A model generated the notes under the pieces. The model worked only from the letters and a program-made list of their open reading frames with translations, did no database searches and was not told the origin of the DNA. From contig OZ007509.1 in NCBI GenBank assembly GCA_963931865.1, positions 11,035,625 through 11,099,624 on the forward strand: a stretch of 64,000 bases of DNA, in the 5' to 3' direction. This document shows positions 13,001 to 63,243 of this stretch, piece after piece. Source of the DNA: Axinella damicornis. Lineage: Eukaryota; Porifera; Demospongiae; Axinellida; Axinellidae. The translations under genes and the position numbers were made by a program. Every line of letters starts with the position of its first letter. Within the stretch, counting starts at the first letter, position 1.

Positions 13001-14888
13001 AAGGAATGAATAACAATATTGCATGGTGGAGTGGTAGGTCAACTCACCTAGAACAAAAGCAGTATCCACGAGTCTCCTCCACTCCACTTCTCCAAGACAA
13101 TGTGGAGAGTCCAGATAACCTGCGGAGAGTCGCCATCCAGACATTGGAAAACTCTAGCTAACGAATGATTAACAATATTGCATGGTGGAGGGGCAAGTCA
13201 ATTCACCTACAACAAAAGTAGCATCCAAGAGTCTCCTCAACTCCACTTCTCCGAGACAATGTGGAGAGTCCAAATCGTCTGCGGAGAGTCGCCATCCAGA
13301 CATTGGAAAACTCTAGCTAAGGAATGAATATCAATATTGCATGGTGGAGGGGCAGGTAAACTCACCTAGAACAAAAGCAGTATCCACGAGTATCCTTCTC
13401 TCCACTTCTCCGAGACAATGTGGAGAGTTCAGATGGACTGCGGAGAGTCGCCATCCAAACATTGGAAAACTCTAGCTAAGGAATGAATAACAATATTGCA
13501 GGGTCGTAGGGCAGGTCAACTCACCTAGAACAAAAGCAGTATCCACGAGTCTCCTCCACTCCACTTCTCCAAGACAATGTGGAGAGTCCAGATAGCCTGC
13601 GGAGAGTCGCTATCCAAACATTGGAAAACTCTAGCTAAGGAATGAATAACAATATTGCATGGTGGAGTGGTAGGTCAACTCACCTAGAACAAAAGCAGTA
13701 TCCACGAGTCTCCTCCACTCCACTTCTCCAAGACAATGTGGAGAGTCCAGATAGCCTGCGGAGAGTCGCCATCCAGACATTGGAAAACTCTACCTAAGGA
13801 ATGATTAACAATATTGCATGGTGGAGGGGCAAGTCAACTCACCTACAACAAAAGTAGCATCCAAGAGTCTCCTCAACTCCACTTCTCCGAGACAATGTGG
13901 AGAGTCCAGATCGTCTGCGGAGAGTCGCCATCCAGACATTGGAAAACTCTAGCTAAGGAATGAATAACTATATTGCATGGTGGAGGGGCAGGTCAGCTCA
14001 CCTAGAACAAAAGCAGTATCCACGAGTATCCTTCTCTCCACTTCTCCGAGACAATGTGGAGAGTTCAGATGGACTGCGGAGAGTCGCCATCCAAACATTG
14101 GAAAACTCTAGCTAAGGAATGAATAACAATATTGCAGGGTCGTAGGGCAGGTCAACTCACCTAGAACAAAATTAGTATCCACGAGTCTCCTCCACTCCAC
14201 TTCTCCGAGACAATGTGGAGAGTTCAGATCGCCTGCAGAGAGTCGCCATGCAGACATTGGAAGACTCTAGCTAGGGAATGAATAGCACAAATATTGCAGG
14301 ATGGAGGGGCAAGTCAACTCACCTAGAACAAAAGCAGTATCCACGAGTATCCTTCTCTCCACTTCTCCGAAACAATGTGGAGAGTCCAGATCACCTGCGG
14401 AGAGTCGCCATCCAGACATTGGAAAACTCTAGCTAAGGAATGATTAACAATATTGCATGGTGGAGGGGCAAGTCAACTCACCTACAACAAAAGTAGCATC
14501 CAAGAGTCTCCTCAACTCCACTTCTCCGAGACAATGTGGAGAGTCCAGATCGTCTGCGGAGAGTCGCCATCCAGACATTGGAAAACTCTAGCTAAGGAAT
14601 GAATAACTATATTGCATGGTGGAAGGGCAGGTCAGCTCACCTAGAACAAAAGCAGTATCCACGAGTCTCCTGCACTCCACTTCTCCATGACAATGTGGAG
14701 AGTCCAGATCGCCTGCAGAGAGTCGCCATCCAGACATTGGAAGACTCTAGCTAAGGAAGGAATGAAGGGTGGAGGGGCAGGTCAACTCACCTAGAACAAA
14801 ATTAGTATCCACGTGTCTCCTCCACTCCACTTCTCCGAGACAATGCGGATCAATCGTTATCCCTTGCGGAGAGGCGCCATCCAGACTT

Positions 14889-14934
14889 CTAGGAACAGAA
14901 AAATGCTGCGAGTTGAGGGGGCATGCCTACTCAC
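14889..14934 (-). other. Intron-like segment in the diverged edge unit
   Basis: On the minus strand this 46-nt stretch starts GTGAGTAGG and ends in a pyrimidine-rich TTTTTCTGTTCCTAG. It occupies the position of the 49-nt segment of the array units, but its interior has diverged. Both splice motifs and the length are kept outside the homogenised array, which supports an origin of the unit as a real exon-intron pair. Splicing itself is not shown. Confidence 0.4.
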
Positions 14935-15304
14935 AACCGTAGCATCCACAGGTGTGACAGCTGGCGACAACAGGGAAAAGCGTGAGAGTACAGGAGCGGA
15001 TTTACTGCAGAATGGCGTCATGAGGTCGGATAATTGGCGTAACGCACAACGGCTACATTATTCCAGCCTACAGCAGAACTAACTGATGTATTTTGTGACT
15101 TCCCATTTACACCTTTGCTTTATATCACCACTTTTCATTTTTTCATCGGCCGTCATCACATATTTTCATTAAAAAAACATTATTCCACTGGCGCGGCAGA
15201 AGCTAATGAGTACCTCATTCCGGAGTGTGGTTTCGTCTCCTGTCGCGCTTCAGCATTCATCCTGATATGCTTTTCCGCAGTTAACACTGAAATGTGAAAA
15301 CTGA

Positions 15305-15705
15305 TGTTACTGAGGCTCAAGGCTTTCAAAATTCCCGCCAAAAATAATTACAGCCCCAAAGATTGACCAATCAGATCGCAGCTCGCTAATCCCGGGACCC
15401 TCACGGGCCTGTGCTCTGAATCAAGGCGCGTGGCCCGATGTGTTGCATTGGGTGCGAACCTGAGCGAAGAGCATGTACGTGCAGGACGTGAAGCAGTTGT
15501 CGTTGTCTTCACATGACAGTCATCAGAAATAGACGTCGCGCTTCAGCAGTCATTCCCACATCAAATTTCCCTTTTTTCCGCAGTAAACAGTATACCGAGG
15601 CACAAGGATTCCCACCAAAAAGACTGACCAATCAGATCGAAGCCCGCCAATTCCCGGGACCAATACACGCATGCGCTCTGAAATGAAAGCGATTTGGCGA
15701 ACCTG
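15305..15705. repeat. Diverged direct repeat pair
   Basis: 15,310-15,425 and 15,595-15,690 share a diverged segment (cAAGGmTT, CCCrCCAAAAA, TGACCAATCAGATCG, then CCCGGGACC). It is non-coding. The shared ATTGG-type box (CCAAT) may be chance. No gene is evident between 14,935 and 15,989. Confidence 0.5.
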
Positions 15706-15989
15706 AGGGAAGAACATCGTACGAGTAAGGAATGGAGTTGTAGCTATTATGACTGTCATCCGCAAAAATGAAATTCCAGGTTTCTATTGCTATGACAACA
15801 ACAACCCCTTGTACCCATTGATCACCATGCAGATAGGCTGCATCCCAGATTTGAAGTACTATGTTAGTGTCTGAGTTGCAGCCTCTTGAAATGCACAATT
15901 TCCCCCATAGAATTTTCAACTGGAGGCGGAAAAATTCCATTGCAATACTGCAATGCAAACACAATTTGCACATACAGTTTACAATGATA

Positions 15990-17061
15990 CAAGTAATAAA
16001 AAACATTTAAAATGTAACAGGATGTAGGGATACCAGAACCGCAAAAAGTAAGGAAACAAGGTAGGGATGATCACACAAAACAGTGAAGTATACAACCCCC
16101 TACAGAGATCTTTTTCCATAATACGTGTATAATGAAAAAAGATATGTAGGGGGATTGTATACTTCACTGTTTTGTGTGATCATCCCTACCTTGTTTCCTT
16201 ACTTTTTGCGGTTCTGGTATCCCTACATCCTGTTACATTTTAAATGTTTTTTATTACTTGTTTATGTCATTTTTTTTAGCAGCAGGCGCATGCATACTGG
16301 ACTCTGGCATTTACACTGCCAGTAATGGCTGAAGAATCAGACCCAAGCATCTCAAAAGCCAACCCTTTTCTGGATGGATACTAAGCCAGTGCTCCCTGAG
16401 CTGAAGTAGTATACATGTAGGTAAAATAGCTATACCAGATAGTAGTAGTGACACATTGTTGAGTCTTTAGATAGGCATTCACCCCTCTCACAGAACACAG
16501 TCTAGTAACATATATAGCACAGAGAATTTACCTCAGTCTAGTTACGGTAACACAACAGCGCAAGGCACTTCTAATTCAGCGATCTTGAATAATGATTACG
16601 TATCGTTGCTAAGTGATCGTTTAAGAGCGCATGCGTACAAACATGAAAATGGCGTGACAAATGAAGCCATAGTTGTTGAGTGGGCAGCTGTAGCCGCCTG
16701 GTGAAGACCTGGAGGTTGCCAAAAAGCGATGGGCTGGTGCACTGCTCGGTGTGAAATGCTGTTGTTTCGTGCGAAAACCATCATGAGGGATTGAGGCGAC
16801 GTTGAGCTAGCCCGTCTGAAAGAAAGAAAGAAGAAGAAGAAAGAAAAACATTTTGCCCGTTTTGCGAGTACCTGGTGGGGTACTTTCGCGACGGTTTTTC
16901 GCGACGCGAGGAGTCTTGTTGGTCATGAAAACACTCGAAGATGAACGGTATGTGGTTATAAAGGCTTATAAGTGTACCGTTTCTGAGATTTGGAGAGATT
17001 CTTTTGTATTAGCATATATTGCGTGTACGTCGTATCCCTACATACAGAGTCTACCGACTCT
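15990..17061 (-). mobile_element. Non-autonomous DNA element, family A, copy 1
   Basis: About 1.07 kb matching 33,215-34,306 in reverse orientation. One end (15,990-16,260) is a long palindrome with arms of about 125 bp, outer sequence CAAGTAATAAAAAACATT, containing TGTAGGGATAC. The other end is a short hairpin AGAGTC-TACC-GACTCT at 17,046-17,061 beside another TGTAGGGATAC motif. The interior has no convincing transposase frame; small open frames inside are not supported. It is present in three copies in this window. Confidence 0.7.
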
Positions 17062-17158
17062 GTGATTATAGTAAATGCACAAAAACAGCAGTAGCTACTG
17101 GAATCCCTCTGCCACTGCCACCCACGAAACTAGGACACATGGGAGTATTAGTCAACGT

Positions 17159-17250
17159 GATTGTTCACTATAATATTATCATATAATATTCTTTATAAAT
17201 ATTATGATATATTATTATCATATAATATGATATAATATTATCATAATATA
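17159..17250. repeat. AT-rich ATTATCATAATAT repeat
   Basis: Imperfect repeats of ATAATATTATCAT, almost pure A/T and strongly self-complementary. 17,062-18,080 otherwise shows no gene, only a CA-rich stretch at 17,825-17,955. Confidence 0.7.
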
Positions 17251-18083
17251 AAACACGCAAACAAAGACGTAAAAGAAGCAATACAGAAAAGCTATAACTG
17301 AGGAGACCCTACCAACTATAATGCATATGTACACATAAAAGCAAAGATGTTGCACTTCTAGTACCCCATGTTGCATGGGGCATGGTGATTCAATATATCA
17401 ACCAATCAAATTAGCTCTTCATGATGCAGCAGCCTTTTTTTGTGGTGTTGGCTGCTCCAACCGTAATCCCGCAGAGCCCTGCATAGTTTCTGGGTAGGAT
17501 CAGAAAAGGCATCATACGTACCACAATTGGACCTGAAATTCACAACATGCATCAATCATGGTTGATCATGAGCACTTTATCCACAATGACTTTATTGCCT
17601 TTGTTGAGCTGCATGATTAAAGAATCAGGAACTACAACCTCCAACCTCCTTCAACACCTCCCCCCATTCCACCCACATACAACACACACCAAAACCATTG
17701 TGCACATAATATTACTTGTATGCATATACCTTGTCTAGAAGCACCCTTATCTCGTGACGTATTGACATAGTCCTCAGCAATCGACATAAACAACGGGTCT
17801 AGGGGTGATGGAACCCACACTTAATCCCGAGTTCCTCACACATAACACACACATACTTAACAAATACCACACACACACAGCACAAATACCACACACACAC
17901 AGCACAAATACCACACACACACGGCACAAATTACCACACACACAACACATACACAGATAGTGAATAATGAGATTCATATCTTTAAGAAGCACTGTGAAGC
18001 CTTGCCCAGTCAAGCACAAAGGCTGGCAAAGGAGACTTGGTGCAAGGAATGGCTTCTGATATGCTGTCTCTTGTATGAGTGAG

Positions 18084-18400
18084 AGGTGGTCAAGAAAGCT
18101 GAGAGGTCTTGGGATGGTGAGGTGGTTTGGGGTAGTGAGGTGGTTTGGGTGGTGAGGTGGTTGGGATGGTGAGGAGATTGGGGCAGTGAGGTGCTGGGAT
18201 GGTGAGGTGGTTGGGATGGTGAGGTGGTTGGGATGGTTGGGGGAGGGGGGGGGGGGGGGGGGGGGGGTGAGTTGGTTGGTGAGGTGATTGGGATGGTGAG
18301 GTAGTTGGGGGTGGTGAGATGGTTGGGGCGGTGAAGGGGTGGGGTGGTGTGGTGTGGTGTGGTTGTGGTTGTAGTGGTGGGGGTGGTGAGGAGGCAGTCG
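18084..18400. repeat. GGTGAGGTGGTTGGGAT minisatellite with poly-G core
   Basis: Irregular G/T-rich repeats of about 10-20 bp (gatgGTGAGGTGGTTG) with a G run of about 20 near 18,242-18,267. Open frames on both strands here (Pro/His/Ser/Thr rich) are products of the repeat. G runs on the plus strand could form quadruplexes. Confidence 0.8.
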
Positions 18401-18864
18401 GCAGTAGGAGTACAAAACTCACATTTTTGAACAGAACCACTTCCTGGGGTAATAATCATGTCTACCAAACAAAAATTAGTGTACATTACCATTTGCAATG
18501 ACGGTATACCTACCTTGAGGTGGTGTTTGAAATGTTTGGAGTCGAATCAAGAAGAAGTTGCAATCTGACAGGAGGGCACTCAACGACCGGTCTATCTGGT
18601 GTTTGTGATCTGCCAATTCAGCCAAACTGATACGTAGTAAGATTCACCCTTGGGTGGATGTGTGGAGTGACAGTCCATCATCTGGCAGCCACTTCAATGT
18701 ATTTGGCATCAATGGCCTATAGTGTACATGCATGATGCAGTGTATTATAGGTATATAGTATGACTGCACATGTTTGCAGTGACCTCCAGCTAGCCTTGTG
18801 TAACACAAATTACACTACTGATAAAACTTTCCAAAAATTGAAAAAATCCTGAGCACAGTGGAGG

Positions 18865-19625
18865 ACATGGAGAGATTCTGACTACACCATCAACATCCTA
18901 ATTTTGACTGACACAAACGTATAATAATTGTGCTGAAACTCATCTTTGTGGAGGAGTTATGAGCGCTTTTGTCTTTTCAGGCTGCCACTGTGTGGGTGGA
19001 TTTTTTTTCTCGTTCCGGATCCGCTGGGAATGAGACGGCCACGTGTGCACTACTACTGAGACGATCCGAGCTTGGAGCTGTAAGTACGTGCTGGTGGATG
19101 CAATCAGAGTCTGCTCAGGGTGAATAATACCGGAGTACCATTCTGAAGGGTGAGCTTGCCCTGCCGGTGAGATGCACCGGCTACCAGGAGTGCCGCGAGT
19201 ATTTACGAATGCCCCACAACGGTTCTGACTATACCATCCGCGATGATCGTGATCGCTACCATGTACTGACCAAACGTACGATTTTGGTGCTGAACTCACC
19301 TTGGTGGTGGAGATACAAGCGCTTTTGTCTTCCTGTCGGCCGCCATTGCTCGAGCGCTCTCACCTGTCGACTTGCCGTTCACAGTAGATATAGCTACAGC
19401 TCTCACGAAAGATCGACAAAAGATTCTGATCGACACACAGTTGTGATCACTGTCATTCACTGATGATTATGTCCTGAAACTCACGCTGTGAGCGCTGTTG
19501 GTCTCGCCATTGCCATGCTGACTCGTTATTGACATGACTGAGCATGGTCGTCATGTGACATGCGTTAATTGGAACGAGCAGCTTGCACTACCAGTAGTGC
19601 GGTTGCCACTCGTTTTAGTGTATAA
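18865..19625. mobile_element. Family B repeat cluster
   Basis: Modules such as gattctgactacacc, TGAAACTCACCTTGGTGG and cgcttttgtc occur at 18,870-18,975, 19,220-19,340 and 19,410-19,560, then again around 26,130-26,345 and 27,195-27,500. The module aattggaacga plus a gcggttgcc end recurs at 19,565-19,620, 27,550-27,600 and 28,320-28,395. These look like degraded copies of one interspersed element. Ends and class are not resolved. Confidence 0.5.
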
Positions 19626-19953
19626 TGTTACACAGAGTGACCTGGTGGAAAATATGATTGTATAAATATCTGTCAAATGACGTATAAGTCTCTCCCACCA
19701 GTGCCCAGGCAGTGCCGACTGTACCATTTCACATTTACCCTTCCCAGGCAATACTACCTTGCGAACACTCTGGGTTCCAGCCCTTGAACAGAATCGAAAG
19801 GGCTTCGAGATCCTTTGTCAGGCACTGTCCCTTGTGTGTCCCTTGCATGTGTGTCTACCTAGCTGACATTGATCACCACAGATGACTAAATCTCCCACCT
19901 TCCCCATCAATATGTGCATACTTCAAATGATCATTGACTGGCCGGGATGAGGG

Positions 19954-20396
19954 TAGCCTCATTCCCAGGCCGTTTTGGGAGGGAGAACGGCCTGGCAACT
20001 TCCGCGAGTTCAAACTGTTTACGAACATAACGTCATGGCAATTGCATACCTCATTCACGCAGTTAAGTCCACGTGATACTTTCACTGGCTGCCTTTTCCT
20101 GCTCGTGGAAGCAACTGTTTGCACAGGTTCTGCGACGGAAGGCAAGCAGAAGACGAACGAACAAAAGTCGTCGTGCAGAGCACCTACACTAGCGCGTTCG
20201 AGCGATCAACTATTGTGATGAATGGGCGTGACTGCGATGTTTCAACGCATGATGAAATTCGGTTTACTGTTGTCATGTGACAGCGATCTGAAATCTGATT
20301 GGGTCTTCCAACTCTCTGGCAGCGGAAGTAACAGTTTGAACTCGCGGAAGTTGCCAGGCTGTTTCTCCCTCCCAAAACGGCCTGGGAACGAGGCTA
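19954..20396. mobile_element. hAT-like MITE with TAGCCTCG termini
   Basis: A 443-bp element with inverted repeats of about 70 bp: TAGCCTCATTCCCAGGCC at the left and its complement ending GGCTA at the right. GATGAGGG flanks both ends (19,946-19,953 and 20,398-20,405), an 8-bp target-site duplication as made by hAT transposases. The same termini recur at 21,255, 36,841, 42,419, 46,985, 51,036 and 55,719. No transposase is present. Confidence 0.7.
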
Positions 20397-20399
20397 AGA

Positions 20400-21250
20400 T
20401 GAGGGAGGCCAGGAACGAGGCTATAGATCTAGTGCACGATCATTGACTGGCCGGGATGAGGAACGAGGCTATTGATCTAGTGCATGTACCTCCAGAGAGG
20501 CTGTGTTCATGCTGTAAAAATATTGCCGCTATCATTTTGTCGTCAGGAAGGGCAACTTTGTGCTTTGTACTGCCAGTGCCACTGCTGTCTGTTTGCGTGT
20601 TGATGTTGTCACAAACCGGCCCTTTTAAATTATGCTACAAGTATCAACTTGGATATTGGTCCGGCAGGAAGTACATACTTTAGGTATAGGTACCGGAAAC
20701 GCGCGCGCATCTAGAACCGGCCCTGGCCCATTGCCCTACTTCCTGCCGGACCAACATCCACTTCGTTAATCGTATGCAAGTATCAATCATACCTCTGCTG
20801 ACGTTTCTTGCAATACATCTGCAGCGCTGCAGCTTTCCTGACTGAAACCTCACTGTAACATTCAAGCGGTATCCTGCGACCAGAGTCAAGAAATCTTGAC
20901 CGTCATTTTTGCTGCTTGACCACTTGACCGCATTGCGCAATTGCAAAGACAACACTTGACCGTTGACTTCGCTGTATTTCAGCCCTTGCATGGCCGGTTG
21001 ACCGATGATAGTATACGGAAGAATGCGCAGTGACTCCACCCCTTCCTTAGTATACGGGGTCAAGATTGCCGGTCGCGATCGCAGCTCTGACTATGATGTG
21101 ACGTCTGTGTCTATGGGATATCCGGCAGTGTCACCCCTTGGCGATGGAGATGCTACGAGTGTATACAGGAGTTGTGAGTCAGGATGAAGCAGACACACAG
21201 GTCAGTACTCGTGTTGTAGTTACAGTTTATAGTCACCCATGGCCCAATGC
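20400..21250. other. Stretch without a recognisable gene
   Basis: I see no supported coding region. A sequence resembling the hAT-like terminus repeats near 20,406-20,475. A weak inverted pair (gtactt..ggac, tcctgcCGGACCAA) lies around 20,650-20,760. Confidence 0.4.
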
Positions 21251-21254
21251 TGGC

Positions 21255-21302
21255 TAGTCTCGGAACCAGACCCTTCGCGCGAAGGGTCTGGTTCCGAGAC
21301 TA
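21255..21302. mobile_element. Perfect 48-bp palindrome: minimal hAT-like element
   Basis: TAGTCTCGGAACCAGACCC is followed directly by its exact complement, with no loop beyond the CGCG centre. AATGCTGG occurs on both sides (21,246-21,253 and 21,303-21,310), an 8-bp direct repeat. The element consists only of its terminal inverted repeats, the same family as 19,954-20,396. Confidence 0.75.
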
Positions 21303-21717
21303 AATGCTGGTCAGGTGGAATAAATACCGGCTGGTAAGGAGGGTAGACTCGTTCTACCCGCTACTATGAGTACTGGTCCAAGGGTGTGACGTTACAGAAA
21401 TGTTTCTGGAAATTTAATGCCTGCGCTGGCCTAATATGCCCTAACCTCTGACCACACCCCTAATGAGATCAAATTATGCATGTACCTTTACATGATGGAC
21501 AAGAGTCCCAAAATGCATCTGAATTGATCTCAGATATCTAAAATTCCTAGGGGCATGTCCCCAGACCCCTCTAGCGACTGCACGTTTCACACACATTAGG
21601 TGTGCACACGCTCTGGCTTGACCACTGAAGTTTAGCTTGCTCCAGGCCCGAGGTGTACTTGTGATGCCGATATTAATTTTGTCAAATGTTTGCTGTTGCC
21701 CTCATACCACTCCCCCT

Positions 21718-21720
21718 GCA

Positions 21721-21764
<44 letters not shown>

Positions 21765-21778
21765 CACACGCACGCACG

Positions 21779-21815
<37 letters not shown>
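21718..21815. repeat. (CA)n microsatellite
   Basis: About 100 bp of CA with scattered CG interruptions. Open frames of alternating Thr-His or Cys-Val across it are artefacts of the dinucleotide repeat. Confidence 0.95.
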
Positions 21816-22586
21816 GTATACATGTATGCACACGCACACGCTCCTACACATTTGTTCCTCTAGTCTTGATCATGTCAGATAGTTGAGAGAGAAATCATCC
21901 CACAATGTCACTTCATCGCTCAGTCAGGTGGGTGAGGAGGGAGGGGGATGAATGAAAGACAGTGAAGGGAGAGTTGGGTGACAAGATAGGGTGAAAAGAA
22001 CAGCTGGAGGGCAAGGTCTCAGCTCAGGTTACTCCCAGTTTGGGGTTGGTCTCAAAATGTTGGTCCCAAGATGCCAATCTTATGTCAGCTCCCAAAATGT
22101 TATCCTTGGAATATGTAAGGTAGTAGCCTTGTACCCAGTCCCACGCCCAATTTTTCGTCGCTTGCAGTGTGATAAGGCGGTCTGGCACATTTCCTCATGT
22201 GAGTGACGTCAAGGCCTAAATGAACGTGGGCGTACGTGGGTCTCAGAACAGCAAGAAGAGCGAAGGTACCAGGTAACATATATACCACACGTATCTAGGT
22301 AGCGGGTGCGACTCATACTAAGTAAGAAGCCATCCAAAAATTTGAATTGATTAACTTGGTGTCTGCTTGACTGCTTAATTAATTTTCTACAACCCTGCTT
22401 TTATACAGCCCTGTGGCTTTCTTCACTTGTGGGTTTTGTGGCTATCAAGTTATTGATATTCATAACCTCGCATTGATATTCACAGCAGAGTCCAGGACTG
22501 TATAGGTCTGCTGAAGGTAGCCTTGTTCCCAGGCCCCCGCCCAGGTTTCGTCACTTGTAGTACATAAAAGTGGGGAGAGCCTAGTA

Positions 22587-23248
22587 ACTAGTGGTGTACT
22601 GATGAGCCAATAACCGATAATTGCTAGTGGGTGATGGCTTATACCGATAGCCGATCAGATTACAGGTTACATACATATTATATTAATTGGCTTCTTCGTG
22701 CTTCAAATATAGGGTACAGTGAAAGCATATACTATAGACCCGTTGCAGCTGCCATCATCAATTCCAGAATATGGAAATGGACACCAACATGGCGGCTATT
22801 TAGGGTTTTTGGAGATAGCAGCTTCTATGGCAATCTCGGTAAACACAATCATGCACCAACAAAGTCAATGCTTCTACGTAGTATGTGTTGAATCAGACGA
22901 AAAGTGATTGCTACATGTACGTACGTAGGCTATTAAAGCTATATAAACGCTTACCAGTGACGCACGACACATTTTGATCGATACTGCATATAAAGCCAAT
23001 GTATTTCGGTACACCAAGATGGCGGCTTCCGGATAGTATACGGAAATTCCACGGAAAATGTGACGTAACTGCAACGGGTCTATACATACATGCATGCCAC
23101 AGTACCAGCCTACTACACACATAGTCCCCACCCGCTCAAGATAAATTTAACAACACTGGTGGTTAGTGTATGAGGTATTTCCACCGATACCGATTATAAA
23201 CTGATACTCCAATATCTGATGATTTGTACATCACTACTAGTAACTTTC
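22587..23248. mobile_element. Transposon-like inverted-repeat element with a nested element
   Basis: Imperfect inverted ends: CTAGTGGTGTACTGATG near 22,589 and the complement of CTAGTAGTGATGTACAAATC near 23,240. Nested inside is a second element (22,733-23,084). Confidence 0.5.
22733..23084. mobile_element. Nested MITE with TATAGACCCGTTGCAG termini
   Basis: A 352-bp segment with inverted ends TATAGACCCGTTGCAG and CTGCAACGGGTCTATA. A second pair (AACATGGCGGC and its near copy AAGATGGCGGC) lies inside. Non-coding. Confidence 0.65.
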
Positions 23249-23648
23249 CTCACATCGACAAATGGCAGAGCTAAGTTTTGCGTATTGTTTGAAGAGCAAC
23301 TGCACTTCTGGTAGCCGCGTTGCAACCTTCAGAACTAAAAAGCGTTGTTTTGCATATTGTTCAGCCAACTACACGTTCAACGCTTGGTGTGTATGACAGT
23401 CGCCCCCCGCTAGCTGGTAATATGTAGCATGGATCACCTCGGGACAGCCAAACAAACAAAGCTCAAATAGTAAGCAACTTACCACACATAGTCATGTAAC
23501 TGGCTGTTGTCTGCAGTAGAATACTCTGGTTTGGTTTGCAAGTACATGTAGCACTACACAGCAATGTGTAACTCATGCTGTAGCGTCCATGTGCAAGGAG
23601 GTAGCATTGCTGTTACAGTGCCAGTGTTTGTAGCAAAGTTTAAGTATA

Positions 23649-23768
23649 AGATCTACTACGTCGACGCGGAGTTTATCCTCTGCTGGAAAGTTTGGCCGAG
23701 GCGAAGCCAAGGCTAAACTTTCCCAAGGAGGATAAACCGCATAACCTCCGAGTCGACATAGTAGATCC
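23649..23768. repeat. Imperfect 120-bp hairpin
   Basis: The left arm GATCTACTACGTCGAC..GGAGTTTATCC pairs with the right arm GGATAAACC..GAGTCGACATAGTAGATC around a GCC-AAGGC centre. Probably a foldback element. A third partial copy of the end (GGATAACCGATTTATCC) lies near 23,878-23,900. The rest of 23,250-24,300 shows nothing gene-like, only a short CAAGTCATGTGACTG repeat (three copies, 24,160-24,240). Confidence 0.6.
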
Positions 23769-24308
23769 GACTTCTACCACAGTCCAAGTCAAGTTAGTAG
23801 CTGGATCCAGCTGCTAGACAGCTACTGTAACAACTCTCTGATTCTCAGCACAGCGTGGTTCGATTACATCATAGCGGAGGATAACCGATTTATCCTCCGC
23901 GGCACATCAAAGGATCACCCACGCACTGTGGTAGAAGCTTTCTTCTCCAGGGGAATGCCCCAGGATATGAATAGAGGACCGTAATTATTGGCGTTTCGGA
24001 ATGAGTATCAGCACAGTGTATAAGGTCTCTGGTGTGTAGCCACATGCATGCAAATACTACACTGTTGCGTATTCCCAGACCTTCCCACCAGCCGGTGTTT
24101 GCACAGTTGTCTGCAGTAATATGTTTTCATGTGATTGCAGATGTCTTTTGTAGTGCAAGTCATGTGACTGAATTGTCTTGTGTAGTGCAAGTCATGTGAC
24201 TGCATACGTCTTGTGTAGTGCTAGTCATGTGACTGCAATCTTCAAGTAACCTAGTCAACTACGATTATACATGTACCTAATGCTTTCACACTCTACACAC
24301 GCATATAT

Positions 24309-24311
<3 letters not shown>

Positions 24312-24348
<37 letters not shown>

Positions 24349-24366
24349 ACACACACACACACACAC
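24312..24366 (+). repeat. (CA)n tract ending at the exon 1 acceptor
   Basis: CA repeats run to within a few bases of CTACAG, the 3' splice site at 24,370-24,371. Confidence 0.9.
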
Positions 24367-24371
24367 TACAG

Positions 24372-62494
<38,123 letters not shown>

Positions 62495-62495
62495 G

Positions 62496-62925
62496 TGAGG
62501 CTTGGGAGGAGGGAAGAGGGAGTTAGGAGGGGAGAGGAAAGGAAGGGGTGGAAGGGGGAGAGGAGAGGAAGGGGGTTGGAGTGTGTAAGGACGGAAGGGA
62601 GAGGACATGTGAGGCAGGGAGAAAGGAGGGAGGTGGTGGGGGGGGGGGGGGGGGGTGAAGGTGGGAGGGTGTAAGGAAGGAAGGAGGTGGGGCGGGGAAG
62701 AAGGGAGGAGAGAAGAGAGGGAGGTGCGAGGATGAAGGGGTGGGAGGGAGGGAGAGGAGGGAGGTTGAAGGGGGAGAGAGGAGGAAGGTGGAATGGTGTA
62801 AGGAAGGAGTTGGGACAGGAGAAAGGAGAGATGGAGGTGGGAGGATGAAGGGGACGGAATGGGAGGGAGAGGAGAGGAGAGAGAAGTGGGAAGGAGGGGC
62901 CAGGGATGGGAGAATTAAATGATGA
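62496..62925 (+). repeat. Purine (GGGA)n tract after exon 28
   Basis: About 430 bp of G/A-rich repeats on the coding strand starting at the donor, including a G run near 62,638-62,655. Confidence 0.9.
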
Positions 62926-63010
62926 GAAAGATTATAGCTACATCAATTTTAAGGGCTTTGCTTCCTTTCTGGACATCGAATGCAACCCTCTAAGTGGTTG
63001 AATCCTTGCA

Positions 63011-63045
<35 letters not shown>

Positions 63046-63046
63046 A
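63011..63046. repeat. Poly-C run
   Basis: About 33 uninterrupted C residues. Confidence 0.95.
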
Positions 63047-63243
63047 CTTACAAGACACTCCCATTAAAGCACACTGAAGAGAAGGGTTAATCATCCGAAG
63101 GATCACACACTCTCGGACTGTTAGTCCTAGATCCTACTGCTATTAGTCTGCTGAGGGTACATGGTCGGAGTCCAAGTATGAACTGTGTTGTGGATGAAAA
63201 GTGGTTTCGCTGGGCAGGCTGGGCGCACTGTTGTCCCGAATGG

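Larger units (their letters stand above)
241..14888 (-). repeat. Large tandem array (unit 143-159 bp) with splice-site motifs in each unit
   Basis: About 90-95 head-to-tail units fill this stretch. A typical unit is 159 bp, with variants of 143-157 bp. On the minus strand each unit has CTAG|GTGAGT, then a 49-nt stretch ending CATTCCTTAG, then a 110-nt block ending at the next GTGAGT. Variant units mostly keep a usable donor (GTGAGT, GTAAGT, GTGAAT, GTGAGG, GTGAGC) and an AG at the acceptor position. Each 110-nt block also contains a hairpin (CTCCAC or CTCTCCAC, about 14 nt, then the complement). Short minus-strand frames of 80-103 codons cross one or two units because 153 and 159 are multiples of three. 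Joining the blocks by splicing does not give a long frame, since CTAG puts TAG in two of the three frames. Confidence 0.9.

Noticed and set aside
241..14888. CRISPR-like array of repeats
   Set aside because: Units are contiguous with no unique spacers, the period is about 156 bp, and the context is eukaryotic.
17774..18498. Pro/His/Thr-rich protein of 213 residues on the minus strand
   Set aside because: Product of the GGTGAGGTGG minisatellite and the adjacent CA-rich DNA; no conserved domain visible.
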